From Lophius americanus (taxonomy: Eukaryota > Chordata > Actinopteri > Lophiiformes > Lophiidae): a stretch of DNA of 64,000 nucleotides. The position numbers and the translations under genes were made by a program. This document shows, piece by piece, positions 12,131-24,024 of the stretch. The stretch covers positions 1,387,501-1,451,500 of the forward strand of contig JBBDHG010000014.1 of assembly GCA_037951165.1 (NCBI GenBank), in the 5' to 3' direction. Below the pieces are notes generated by a model, which was given only the letters and a program-made list of their open reading frames with translations, did no database searches and was not told the origin of the DNA. The number at the start of each line of letters is the position of its first letter. Positions within the stretch are counted from its first letter, which is position 1.

Positions 12131-14440
12131 ATGAGAAGTCTGAATGTGTTAATGGTGAAAGCCCTACCTTTTCTTTCTGACAAAAGACTCATGTGTGATT
12201 GATGATCAAAATGGTTTTGGACTAATTGTTTAATTTTCTTAGCACTTGTCAGTAAGGGATCCTGCTAAATGGAAAAGTTGAGAGATAATAAGACTTTTTC
12301 AAATGCAAGCTGTGGGATTGCACATAATTCACCACTCAAGTAATAGTTAAGGAAATACTGAGGCATATTTGTTGAGATTCCTGATCTTCCAGAAGACTAG
12401 TCTTAATAAATTGACATTTTACTTCTAAGTTCTTGTATAACCTTTTCTCTAGAACTATCCAACCACCCTTGTTACTGGCTTTTAGGAGAGAAAAGCAAAA
12501 TACTGTATTATTTTTTTTAGCTTTCACATGTTATTTACTTTGAGTGGTCCAAATTAGTCTTGAGTGCACGAGCATTTCATTCAACTCTTAAGGCACCTGC
12601 TAAAGAGATTTGCCCAGAGAGCACTCAAACACACCCTCGTACATTTGAAGATACACAAATATGCACACATGCCATGTTATAGTATAGTGAAAGGTGGAAG
12701 ATGAAATTAAAGATTGTCCCAACATTATCTAATTAAGCAGGTGTGAAAGTTCCTTCAGGTGAACGATGTGAATACTTAAATTAAGCGGGGGGCCAAGTTG
12801 CACACTTTCATTTCTTCTTAAAAGAAGATGTCAGAAGTGGTCTATGGTTATAAAGGTTGGTGGTTTTATTAGCTACTGCATGTCCATGGGGCGCTTTTTG
12901 TTGCAGAGTGACAGGGGACTTAATAATGAAGCTCTCCGGACCACTGAGGCCTGAATGAGTGGAGCCCCTCTTCCCCTTCTTTGTCCCTCTCCCAATCCCC
13001 CCCAGTGCCACTGCATTCCCAGCCTGGCAGGGCAGTGTCTCTGGGCCAGACCATGTCACGCACCCCTTCTGGCCCCAAATGACCGTGGTGGGGGGGGTCA
13101 GGGGTTCAAGTGCTCCCCGTGGGGCAATACATGGGTTGCCTGGCTATGCTGTAGCTCAGCCCCCACACTGGCTACATCGGTAATTAATTTCTAATGTGAA
13201 AGGAATTGGCTGACCTCGTAATGGCTAGCCTCTTCATCCCTTGCTGACTATTACTCCCCTTTTCCCATTTCGCCTTTCTCCTGCACAGACTTCAAAGACG
13301 AGGTGCGGGTTGGCCCTCCTGGCTCTGCACTGACGGCGAAGTGCTCAGAGAAAATTCCTCTCATGCTACTCTGAGGTTGAGTGTGGATTTTATGGGCTGT
13401 GTTTGTGTGAGTCCCTCACATACCTGTGGTTGATGGATGCTGCAGAAGCTTAACTGTGTTATCCCCTTCTCGCATGCAGAAATACAACTCGCAAATTCAA
13501 TGACGTGAAGGCTTTTCATCTACGGTAGAGTTTTATTCCATTATCATACCCTCCAAAAACTCTCGTCTTATAAGCCTCTACGCCCTTAAACATTCTTAAA
13601 TTGAATACCTTTTGGGAAATATCTTCTCACACTTTGAATATCAATAACGATGTCACTCATGTGCTTTTAATCTGGAGATGGCACTTTGTTGCATTTAGCT
13701 TAGCTCTTCACACAGATTGGAAGTACAGCACAACAGCCTTTTTTCTTTCAAGATCAGAAGGAATTAGCTAGTCTGCAACTCCAAACGGTTTTGTTTGGAG
13801 ACGTATTGTGCATTCTTAGCAAATAAAAGAGTTGGGGTATTTTGTTGTGTTGTACAGAAAAGTGCTTATGCTGGAAACTTCAGAGTCCGGACAAAACTTC
13901 TCTGATGCTATGAGCAGCTCTTGTTAATAAAAAAAGGGTCAGTGTTTAACCTCTTTCTAATACCTTTCTGTGCACTTGCCAGATATTTCCTTTAGGTACA
14001 AACTACTGTAATCCAAAAGAACAGCTCTTTTTTATGATGATAATCTTCATTTTTGATAAGGATTGCCAGAGAGGTATTCATTTTACTGCATGTTCATTAT
14101 TGGGGTTATTGAGTGCAATTTAGTTACTGTCATAACAATTGTAGGCTATGTTCTACAAGCGTATAAGATTAATACTTACTTTAACTTTTGCTGGGATCTG
14201 AAATGAATGTTTTTTTTTGTAAATAAAGACATGTATGATAAATTGGCCCCAGGAATTAAGATTCTTATTATCTTATTTTAAGGATTTGTTTGCCCGCATC
14301 CATTATGGATTTTGGACCTAATTAGCAGAAAGTCAAATACAGAACAGTTTCAAAGTAATGTCCGCTACAAAGTAACACAAGTTAACAGTTTTCCTTTTTC
14401 ATGCAGGCAAAGTAAATATTGGCGAAAGGCTGGGTGTCAC
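12131..14440. other. Unassigned non-coding DNA with a GC-rich patch at 12.9-13.4 kb
   Basis: No gene is recognised. From 12880 to about 13380 the sequence is clearly richer in G and C than its flanks, with C runs on the plus strand (12998-13005) and a run of eight G at 13090-13097. Overlapping open frames on both strands here (12808-13194) are compositional and show no domain. A weak exon candidate at 13289-13375 is listed separately. The remainder is AT-rich without recognised repeats. Confidence 0.55.
13289..13375 (+). other. Possible exon (weak candidate), unknown gene
   Basis: A long pyrimidine tract (about 13250-13286) ends in 'tgcacag' at 13282-13288. An 87-bp stretch follows and is bounded by 'GAG|GTTGAG', a moderate donor. 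Two of its frames are of interest. One is open throughout and continues past the donor. The other begins Phe-Lys-Asp-Glu-Val-Arg-Val-Gly-Pro-Pro-Gly and meets a TGA just before the donor, as a terminal exon would. No family is recognised, and such acceptor-like tracts arise by chance in this much DNA. Confidence 0.15.
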
Positions 14441-14848
14441 TAGGTGGGTTTACACGGACAGCCGTAATCCGATTAGATTCGGAAAAAGGAGAGAAAATGC
14501 TGCATGTAAACACCCTTTTCCGAATGAAAGAACCTTTTAGATTAGATTAGAATTAGAGTTCATTCCTTTGGAAGGACGTAGGCTAAATCCTTTCGGAAAG
14601 CCTTTCCGATTGCCAGTTGTTGCATGTAAACGCCGTATCAGAAAAGTTCCTGTTTGAGTTGGATCTTGGCATTAAGAACAGGAGAATGGATCGTCTGCAC
14701 ATGTCTGAAAGCATTTCCGATTAGATGAGTTGGTGCATGTGAACAACGGGTCGGAAAAGATCACAAGTCATGTAAAAAGGCGACCGAAATTGCAATTGCG
14801 GAAGGTTTAATTCGGAAAGGAGAAAAGTTTCCCATGTAAACCCACCTA
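14441..14848. mobile_element. Non-autonomous DNA transposon (MITE) with terminal inverted repeats
   Basis: The element begins TAGGTGGGTTTACA at 14441 and ends with its exact inverse, TGTAAACCCACCTA, at 14848. The bounding TA dinucleotides could be a 2-bp target-site duplication as made by Tc1/mariner-type elements, or part of the repeat. There is no open frame for a transposase. Inside, the end motif CATGTAAAC recurs in near-perfect copies at 14502, 14622, 14735 (GCATGTGAAC) and 14769 (CATGTAAAAA). They alternate with TTCGGAAA or its inverse TTTCCGA. The superfamily cannot be fixed without a search. A 408-bp length and no coding capacity are typical of a MITE. Confidence 0.85.
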
Positions 14849-17800
14849 CTGGTTGCTACAGCTAACTGCCTGAAGCAATCTGGACAATTCCTTGAAGCCC
14901 CTGGTCCTCCGCAGCATTATCGGGCTTCCAGTCAATGGTTATCTTATTTGCAGATTGCATTGATTTTTATTAAATTATTATTGCTAATAATAAAATGTAT
15001 CCTGTATTAATCAAATTTAGTCACACATTCTACAACATAGTGCAATTGATTCTCTTCTGTAAAGGTCTTACAGGTGAGGAAGCTTGGCCCTTAGTTTCAT
15101 CAAGTTCTTGTTAAGCTAGTTTTAACAGTCCCAGGAGAACCTTCGAAGTTAAATCGATATGGAACATCTAACATAAACAAATACATTTTAAACCAAAAAA
15201 AAAAACATCTTTCAAATCAATGACACTTAATTAAAGCGCAGTATCCACGTGTTGTAGGTTTTATGGTCCATGCAGCAGCGGTCTGTCATGAGAAGATTTC
15301 CTGACAGGAAACAATTGTGAGAAATGCAGGAAGCCAATAGGAAGTGAGGGAGTCGTGTCTCTCCCCCCCCCCCCCCATATCATCCATGTTTGAATGAGCC
15401 CGGCACTTGCAGCAATAAAGGCAGGAAATGAACTGTACCAGCACAAGAGCATGCAGGATGCTCATTGTGTTCCTAATTGACCAAACTTGGTAGGGTGAAG
15501 AAAGCGGACCTTTCTCCTGGTTAGTCAGAAATAGCTCAAAGGTAGCGGTAGGTGTGGTCAAGAAGCAGCTAATGAGGCTTTGGTTATGTCATAACTGACC
15601 CAGTTTGGGTGAAACTGGAGCTCAGAGTTTAATGACTTTCTAATGCAGGCTCCCCTTTCTTAACATGCAATATATAGCACAGTTATGAAAGCATGTGCTG
15701 GGAGTAAATAGTGGTCGAGAGAAAAAACACCTCACCTGTTGTTGTGCGAAACCAATGACACTGTCAACCTGTTTGCTAATAACTTACCTCACCTGTGCGC
15801 AACATGCTCATTTCTTTTGCTGTGGAATGCGAGCGTGACCAAAAGACAGACAGAGTGTTACTTAAGTTGTCACCGGAGAAGCCCTCAAAGGGAAAGTTGT
15901 TTCTTCCTTCAGTGGAGTGCAGAAGTGTATTTTAGCTGACCTGCATTCAACGAAGATTGCTAATGTAGTTGGGATTTAGGTTATGTTTCCTACCAATCCT
16001 TCTGATCAGACAAAGGTCATAGTCTGTGCGGTTGTGTGTGATACAATTATGTCCGGTATTATATGCAAGAAAAATGAAAGGACACTTTAATCTAATCAAC
16101 CCGTCGCTATTCTGGTTTAATTGTTCAATGGCGGAGCAGTGTTTATCTGACCCAAATTTGCGCTTGGTGTAATTGATATTTGGTTTAACGCAGATTAAGT
16201 GACAACTAAGCAGGTTAGCATTGAGGATTTTCCCAGATTAATTCCAGGAGTTCAATCTGAGTGAGCCGGCCAGCCTCCCTGTATCATCCCAAATGCCCGC
16301 CTTACCTCGGATTTAAGCATATGAAAAGGAAATGAGATTAGAGGTGGTGATAAATCCTCCTGCAAAGCCTCGCTGAGTGAAATGAGATGCACATGTGGCA
16401 TTGTCATTCACCGGCAGCTCATGTTCTCAATTCGATAAATTGATTGTGGCTGTTAGGGTGATGAGAGGTGGGACAGTCCTTCAGACTGGACCTTTGTCAA
16501 TTAGCGCCACTGCATTTATTTCTTGTCTCCACTGAAATTTACTGCAGGATTGCAGTCTTTCATTATTGTTGTGGCATGCGAGGAACTGTGCTCCGTTGAG
16601 GCCGTCTTCCCTTTGTTGTAGTCCATTTGGCCCCGAGTGATATATTACACTTCACACCAAGAGTCTTTGCACCATGCTGCCCATTCTCCTGTCCTCAGAC
16701 TGTTAGGTTCCGCATTTCCCAGCAGATTTGCAAGCAACTAATTTAGGAGTTGTTAAGTGATTTAGCATCTGTTCTTTATAGGACCCCAGTGAGCCACAAC
16801 TGCCACCTCCTCCTCTGCCATCACTGACTATGCCTCTGGCGTCAACGCTCGCTTTTGAATTTCAATCAGCCCGGATGCATTGTTGTGTTTATTTGAGGGG
16901 GAGGGGTCAGATACGGTCTGAGCAGTAGTAACTGGTGGTGTCCCAATCAAATATTCAGTGTGACCAATGGGCAGCCCATTGGAGGCATTCTCAAGGGGGC
17001 GAAAGGATTCGACTGATGCCCGCAGGGCGAACCCGGCCCTCCATCTTACAATCACCCTCCCTTCGTCATCCTCCTCACGAGAACGGTGTCAGTCCAATCA
17101 TTAACTGCCTTCCGCTCATCTTTTCAACGCGCTCCCCCCCCTCTGACTCCTCCGCTGGTCAGCCGCTCCCTGTTTTCCATTTATCAGCTCTGTGTTTGAT
17201 GTTACCTTCATCATTCTCTGTCAACCCCCAACACCTCGATGTGCCTAATTGTATTAAAGTCATCATGGTGGAATAGTTATTTGGCCCTTCTTCTTTTCAT
17301 GTTGCTGCTGCAAACCCAGACATTAGTTTTAAATGGAGTTACTCTTTAATTTATTTCTATATGGTGTCCCTCTATTGTTGTTGAATGGGTTTCCCATTAC
17401 CCTTAGGTGCATTCACTTTTTCCTCCCTGGTTTCCCATTGTTCCCAACATCTAGTGAGGTTGAACGTCCGAAATATCAAACCCCAGAGAAGGCCTTTTGT
17501 AGGGGATGACTGGAAATGACAGAACACATAAACAAATCCCGAGCTACACCATCGTGGCCAAAATGACAATTTGAATTATGTGTTTGGCAATTAATCGAAA
17601 AACGGATGTTCAGATGGTTTAATTGATCATTATTTAGATTAATGCTCTCCTAAATGTGTCCACTCACAGACTGTCACATGGCCTCACCCTGTCCAATGTT
17701 AGTGGATTATGGTGCATGCAGAGCGGCGCAGAGGACACGAGAAATCCAAAAATGTTTGGACAAATCTTGGCTGCAATGAATCAGACAGTAACTAAAAAGA

Positions 17801-18696
17801 AATCAACCAAGTATGATGAGTGTGGCTTAAAAAAAATAACACTCAAATGCATCCTCAGTGCGGCTGTTGCTAACAGAAGCACTTTGCCATTTCAAATATA
17901 TTTTTATCCCAAACTGTACAGGACGTTAACTGAACTAAAGTATCTGTATTTCCTCCCAGCAACTTCCAATCACCGTCCTAATAGGACAATGGACTAATTT
18001 TTAATCATGCGTTGCGTGTTTTGACAGGGAAAGCTGTGTGAGCGGAACCCGCATTTTAAACTTTGATATTGCTCGATCGTGTGCTTTCACTTGTGGAAGC
18101 CAGTCATTATTCTCAGCAGGAGTTTTGCTTTATCTTATTGCACTCATCTACAGAGGGAACCTCACCCCAAATATCAGAAGCCGGGTCCTTTCGTCCTTTT
18201 GTCAAAGGATCTATTGTTTGCCGTTATCCGGGGCAAAGAGGTGAGGGACTCCTCTTGCCCCTGTGCTAAAGACTCACCTGTGTGATAGAAACCAGGTAGT
18301 TTTTTTGGTAGTCAAGAGATATAAAAATATTCATGTATTTTTGACACTCATCATCTTCTCTGTTTTCAAAAAACTTCAACACCTCAGAGCAGGACCCTTT
18401 GTTCAGCATGGGCACAGCGGGGTACTTTGGATTCATCGGTATCTCAACGGCATCAGCAGGGTTTCCATCTGGAGTTATTGTCTTTTTATATTTGTATTTT
18501 CTGTCATACTGTCTTGAAACTTTTCCCTCATTGTTAATTTTGGTTTCGCCTGTTCTGGGAAAGTTGAAGTTCTTGTTTAGAGGCAGCTCAGGTCTAATGG
18601 AAATAAGGCGGAATTTGAATTTTGAAGCAAAATCGCATTGAAGTGTTTTTTTGACAGGTGCTCCTTATCAGCTTAGTAAGAATGCCGTCCATGTGA
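14849..18696. other. Unassigned non-coding DNA
   Basis: No gene is recognised. The stretch includes an A run near 15197-15206 and a 14-base C homopolymer (listed separately). The block at 16100-16560, with 'taattgatatttgg', 'cagattaattcc' and 'cgataaattgattgtgg', is low in simple repeats and rich in homeodomain-type TAAT/ATTA cores. It is a reasonable place to look for conserved non-coding sequence. Open frames (for example 16935-17276 and 17656-17997, 113 codons each) carry no domain signature. Confidence 0.55.
15363..15376. repeat. Poly-C homopolymer (C14)
   Basis: An uninterrupted run of 14 C follows 'tctct' and precedes 'atatcatcc'. Homopolymer C/G tracts of this length are prone to slippage and to sequencing error, so the exact length may not be reliable. 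Confidence 0.9.
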
Positions 18697-18884
18697 ATAT
18701 ATATATATTTTTTTATTTTTGAAATTGTAGTCATCTGCATTTGACCCATTGCCTAAGGAGCAGTGGGCGGCTCTCTTTTGGAGCCTGAACCCCGTGTCTT
18801 GCTCAAGGATCCTACTACATCTAGACCTGCTGGTGCTCGAACCGGCTACCTTCTTTGTTGCTCTACCCACGGAGCTGCAGTTCC
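18697..18884 (-). mobile_element. tRNA-derived SINE, minus strand
   Basis: On the minus strand the copy starts with 'GGAACTGCAGCTCCGTGGG' (box A region, about 18866-18884). A good box B, GGTTCGAGCACC (about 18832-18843), follows. Next come 'CCTTGAGCAAGACAC', 'GCCGCCCACTGCTCC' and 'ATGGGTCAAATGCAG' (18735-18749). The 3' end runs into an A-rich and (TA)n tail at 18697-18720. Module order matches the SINE at 19988-20222, so both belong to the same fish tRNA-SINE group. A 93-codon minus-strand frame over it is a by-product of the element. It is not a tRNA gene: the downstream SINE body and tail exclude that. Confidence 0.85.
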
Positions 18885-19507
18885 AAATATACATTTTTAT
18901 TCCTCTCGCATTTATAAATGTTTTGTGCCAAAGAGAGAACACGTTACTGTTCAAATTGAATCTACATATATGTTGTGTTTCAAAATTAGTTAAATAAACT
19001 TAACACATATTGCGGCGCTGGAATTGGGGCGTTGTTGGCAACATTACTGATGGTGCTCCAATCTCATTTTATTGTGTTTACCTTGTATCTACTAATCCCC
19101 TCGTCGGCTAATGAGCAGTAAATTCATGGTGTGGGATTCCTCTGTTAAAACCTGTAGTATGAAGATCTCAGGCCAATACATTTGTTGTTTTGAGAAAGAG
19201 TGTGAGGACGTTCTGGGAGGGCAGAGGGAGATGGTATGCAGAGGAGAATAGGGAATTGGAAAGGCTTAAGAGGCACAGGGAGAGAATCTGTCTTTGTCGA
19301 TTACGCACGCATTACAACCTTGGCAACCACATTAGATCTCTTTCTCCGTACACCAAACTGCCATAAATAATAGATCCAGCACTCTAGCTCTTTTGCTTTC
19401 TCCTCCCTCCCCCTGAATAACCCCTCAAGGCGTCTACCCTCTTTCCCTTTCCCCCTCTTCATTGACACCAGTCTGTCCTACGCTCCTCTTTCTCCTCTTC
19501 CATACAG

Positions 19508-19644
19508 TTTCAGCTGTGAGACTGTTAGCCAGGAGCCATGGCAGGTGTGCATGCATCATCACGGCACTGGCCCCACAGCCCGCCGTCATCAGGCGGACAG
19601 ATCCACCTGTGTGAAGATGAACACTGATGAGTGTGGTGCGTCAG
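19508..19644 (+). other. Possible exon (candidate), unknown gene
   Basis: The preceding 120 bp (about 19385-19507) is a dense pyrimidine tract ending 'ttccatacag', one of the best acceptor-like signals in the window. From 19509 a frame stays open for about 50 codons to a TGA at 19659-19661. Its beginning reads Phe-Ser-Cys-Glu-Thr-Val-Ser-Gln-Glu-Pro-Trp-Gln-Val-Cys, and further Cys residues follow. Possible donors are CAG|GTGTGC (GT at 19544) and CAG|GTTTCC (GT at 19645), both imperfect. No domain is recognised. The stretch is GC-richer than its flanks and could equally be a conserved non-coding element. Confidence 0.2.
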
Positions 19645-19987
19645 GTTTCCGATTTTGAAGCAGTTGGTTTATTTGTTTATAGATGCGGCTGTTTACTTGT
19701 TTTGACAGAAATCAACAGACTGAGACAAATGAATGACAAATTCTGTACAGCGATTGAGAATGAGATGGAGTGCACACAAGCTTTTCTTGACACTCCTGTG
19801 CATGCACAATAAGGCAGAGACCTTGTTTTATTGTTATTGTTCACTTTCCTGATTACCGACTGGGCCTGACTGTCAGTAGTTCAGAAAGAATCTTCTCAAG
19901 TTCTTGAGACTACATTGTAAAGATGCAATACCAACATGTTTTAGTGTTGACATTCAAATTGTCTGAGAGCCCCTGCTGTAAGTAACA

Positions 19988-20222
19988 CTGTGGCTCAGCG
20001 GGTAGAGCGGCCGTCTCCTGATAGGAAGGTAGCCGGTTCAAATCCCACCAGTGTCTACTTGTCATAGGGTCCTTGAGCAAGACCCTGAAACCCTAGCTCC
20101 CTGGGCGTTTCACAGTGGCTGCCCACTGTTTCCTCAGGGATGGGTCAAATGCAGAGAAATAATTTCACTATGTTGTACTGTGTATGACTCTATGTGACTA
20201 ATTAAGGATTATTCTTCTTCTT
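19988..20222 (+). mobile_element. tRNA-derived SINE, best-preserved copy
   Basis: The tRNA-like head has box A TGGCTCAGCGGG at 19991-20002 and box B GGTTCAAATCC at 20035-20045, the internal RNA polymerase III promoter. The body holds CTTGAGCAAG (20072-20081), 'CTCCCTGGGCG', 'GGCTGCCCACTG' and GGATGGGTCAAATGCAGAG (20138-20156). The tail is 'TGTGACTAATTAAGG' followed by a short ATTCTTCTTCTT repeat. This module order is that of teleost tRNA-SINEs of the AFC-like group. It has no coding capacity and relies on a partner LINE for movement. It is the most complete of five related copies in the window. Confidence 0.9.
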
Positions 20223-23085
20223 AAACTCATTATTTAAGGAGTTGCCCGTATGGTGTTGAGATTTGGGTCAAGCTCATGTCATTCTGTTATGCTATGTGTT
20301 TAACAGCAGCTTCCTCTGTTTGGTCAACTCAGCTCAAGGCATCATGGGATTGCCATTGGACAGTTACGACCGCACTAACATCTAGGGGTTAGACTGGGAT
20401 TTGACAGGTGGAGGAACTCTACATTCTCCAGCAGTGACAAGAGCCAGACTATGTTTATACAAACAAACACAAATATGAATAAATTAGATTGCCTTTAAAT
20501 AATATTTACAAATTGAGTGCGTAAAAAAATGAAGTTGAGGTTCAAATCCAGATTTTCTCCTTGAAAGTTGATCTTTGCCACAAATGACACCTTGTTTGAC
20601 ATTCAGCCGTCTTTACCAGCTGTTTGTATCATGGATTTAAAGCAGGTGCCTCCTGCTACCCGGTAGACTGCACATGGCTAAAAATTAACTGACATGAAAT
20701 CTGCCAATCATATTTATTATTTTATTGAAGGTGCCAGATCATTACAAACTGAGCTGTCTTGGTGGTAGTCTACACTCTTATGAGTGCTGTCTAGTTTAAT
20801 TGCTATGTCATTTGAGATCTTTAATACAGACTGTGCAATGTAAAATTAATAGTTATTTGATAAAGAGGCATAATTAACAAGAATGATTTTTAATAGTAAT
20901 TCAAGTGCTAGGCTTGTGCTTGGGAACACATTCAGTTAAATTACTTTATTGTGAATAATGTTTAAAACAATAAAAACTGTTTAATAAGTGTGCTTATTAA
21001 ACAGTGGGTCTCTATATTTCTATTAAATGCTACTATGAAAACTGTTCACCCGCATGCGAGGCCGCCATGCTCTTAAAGAGGGCAGAGAAATTGAAAAACA
21101 TTGCATTACCAGTGGTTATTAAAGTATGGAAAATTAAAATGCATAAGGATTGGATCTAATGCGTTACACGGAAGGCAATGGATTCCATGTTGCATAGCCG
21201 GCTCAAAAGTGCACATACATGTGACATTGTTAATCGTGTATAAGGGCTGATCATGGATAATATCATAAACACAGCACATTTACCATTTGAAAGTCACTAA
21301 TGCCCCACTTATCCTCTAACCGTGATTAAGGAAATGTATACACAAGTAAATGACCATGATGTGGAGTAGTTCTCTGCCGGAACCTTAACATCTCTGATGT
21401 CACCACTGGCTTCCAGAGATCCTCTTGGCACCGCCTCATTGACTCCCTTTAGGGTGCAAACTTCACAGTCCTTCACAGTTAAACCCCGGATCTCTCTCAA
21501 CTTAGTTGAATTTGGTCATGGCCCCAGAATAGATTTGTGGGATGCTGGTTCTTTATTTAATATTCTTGCCAATGAGCTTCATCAAATTAAGGACAGATGA
21601 ATTATATTCCATTGTTATATCAGCCACATGCTCATATTTGGTGTCTGCAGTCATGACTGTGTCACTCGCTCGTGTTGTTTATCTCTGTCGCTGCGAATAT
21701 ATTTTCTTTCAAAGACGCCACAAAGCACATCAGAGGTTGTCAGGGTCAAACCGGAGAACAGTAATAAAAAGAATCAATGAAAACTGGGGATGGATGTTGG
21801 TAAGACTCACTGTTGACAGATTAAGAACAGGTTTACGGCACTCGTAGAGGTCAAACCGTATTTCCTGTCCACGTCTGTGAGATTATCCTTGCCAAGTATT
21901 ACTATAAACGTCCTTTACTGTATTTGTTGTTGTTATTAATGGGTTTTAAAGCACCACGTCCTAATGTTGCAGAAAAATACAACACAATCCTGCACAGACC
22001 CAACAGTATTCGAGTTATCTTAATGGTTTTAGGTTCAGTCACACACTGCTTATCTCTCAATCTACTCTCACTGTGTCATGTAATGAACAAACAATGGCTT
22101 CATAGAAATTGTGTAATTTGTGTCCTTTTCTTGACATAGGTTTACAGAAATTAAGTGAGTGAGCATCTCAAAGAGGGGGCTCTGAAGGTCTGACATGGTA
22201 GTTCAGGCTTTCATCAGAATTTATTTTCCTTTTCCGCATGGAAGCGTCCTCCCCTTTCCACCCGAGACGATCTATCTTCCTGCCAACCTATTGCTACCTT
22301 ACAGCGTTCAATGATATGGGAAAAGGCCGTTCTGCTGGTGTTTAGAGGCCGGTGGCTGCTGTTTGAGACTGAGAAGGTGTTTAAATGGAAAAAGAAGAGT
22401 GATTCATCCAGCCAAGAATTATACTCTCCCAGCTGGGATGGTTTTGATTTCCATTTATTAGGTGTTTCTCTCTGAAGGAAAGAGAAGGCTTTCATGAAAG
22501 TCTTACACCGAGACAACCACTGTGGTTTGAGAATGTAAATAAAACTGCAATATCATCTCTGCTCAGCCAGCCTGGGAGACATTTTGGTGATGATTGACCT
22601 TGTGCAGAACATAGAGTACATAGAAATGGGATTTTCACTCACCGGGCATCAAGTGGCCTTGCTGAGCTTGCGTGCTGGCTGAAGACATTCTATCGCTGCC
22701 TACAAAACGGGAGCAGGTGGCAATCTCGGAAGAATTTTGAATTGTTTAGCCGTCTGAAAAATTATACATCTCAAATCCACTTGCAAGACTGTTTGCATTT
22801 CTTTATCTTCCACTTCCAGTGTACATTTCAATTTGAGCGTCATTCACATTCATATTGAATTTGTTGTCTGCCATATGCTCATGACAGGGTCACAGGATGG
22901 TCAGGTGATGAAATGCTCACATTGAAAACAATACTCTTTCAATTTGACCTTAGCAAGAAGCCGAGAGGTTTTTACGTCAGTCACAGATATATTTTTGATA
23001 GACGGTGCAGCCCAATCCTAAAATCTGACACACAATTTCCCAGTGAAGCTGTGTTGTCTTTGGCTGATCCAACCCTGTCTGTTAG
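20223..23085. other. Unassigned non-coding DNA
   Basis: No gene is recognised. Open frames reach 101 codons (21542-21847) but show no domain. The stretch is AT-rich, notably 20800-21020, where a perfect hairpin is listed separately. No further transposon ends were identified. Confidence 0.6.
20976..21005. repeat. Perfect 13-bp inverted repeat, 4-nt loop
   Basis: The left arm ACTGTTTAATAAG (20976-20988), loop TGTG (20989-20992) and right arm CTTATTAAACAGT (20993-21005) pair perfectly. The arms are AT-rich and symmetrical, so the structure can form on either strand. It is too short for a microRNA precursor. Confidence 0.9.
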
Positions 23086-23634
23086 GGTACGTTCACACTG
23101 CAGGGTGGTTTAATTAAAATAAAAGTTGTCGTGATTATTCTGTCAGTGCTTTCCATTTGAACTGCGTAAAGACGGCTATCTGAATCTTGACGTTCTTTAA
23201 CTGGACCAGCCGTGACCCATCAAGAACCTTTCAAACTTGATTTGCTCCAAAACAAACTTTAGTATTCCTCAATTGATATGAAATAAGAATGTGACCATAA
23301 ATATCAGGTAATATGACAGAATGCATTTGTTTCGAACAGAGGGTCTCATGGTATTGTTTCGACTCCTTTATACATTTCCGAAGCTCTTTGTGAGATTCCA
23401 TTCGGTAAAAGTAGAAACTTTAAACCAACAAGCACATCTTAGCGAAGCACACGCTTTGTAAACCTAATTTGCACAGTATACGTCATAAATGCTGTACCTT
23501 GTCTAAAGACCGGTTTTCATTTATCTGTCAGTTCAAATTTAAAAATGCCAGTATGAACGCCAAGTGATCAAGGACTAATTTTTCCATACATTTTTCCTGT
23601 GTCCAGACCAACCAAACCACCAATGTGAATGTGT
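23086..23634. mobile_element. Probable miniature DNA transposon, hAT-like, degenerate
   Basis: The left end reads ACGTTCACACTGCAGGGTGG (from about 23089). The right end, inverted, reads ACATTCACATTGGTGGTTT (ending about 23632). They align as imperfect inverted repeats of about 25 bp with one 3-bp gap. 'GTTCACACTG...GTGGTTT' ends are familiar from abundant fish hAT-type MITEs. No transposase frame is present inside. Target-site duplications are not clear (the flanks 'ctgttagg' and 'gtgttgta' agree only partly), so the superfamily assignment is tentative. Confidence 0.5.
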
Positions 23635-24024
23635 TGTAAATCTCTGTGCATACATTCAGTCTAAATTAAAAGGTAATTAAAGTTTTGTTTGAATGGAATG
23701 TCCTTTGAGATCAGTCCAAGGCACTTGCCAGGCAGTTCTGGCAGTACCACCATTGTTGGGGGCCCTTTACAGCCAAAGTTCACAAGACGTCCCACAACAT
23801 TCTCAAGCTATTCTTTTAACCTGTAATGATCTGGCAAGACCATTTCATTCAGCCCCTCTGGGATTTGTTTGCAAATCATGGCCATTGTGAGTCCCAGCGA
23901 TATTGTCCATTAATAAGCACTATGCCTAGTCAAGTGGCACAGAAAGCAGAGGGGTCAGGCCCGCCCTCCAATCATCATACCTCATCCACTTCCTAGGAAA
24001 AAGCTCCTCAGCACTCAGCCACAG

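Noticed and set aside
18673..18954. 93-codon minus-strand open frame
   Set aside because: It lies over a SINE and is the usual incidental frame through such an element.
19988..20045. Possible tRNA gene (box A and box B present)
   Set aside because: No full cloverleaf with an acceptor stem, and a typical SINE body and tail follow, so it is the head of a SINE. The same applies to the minus-strand copies at 18697-18884 and 31962-32140.
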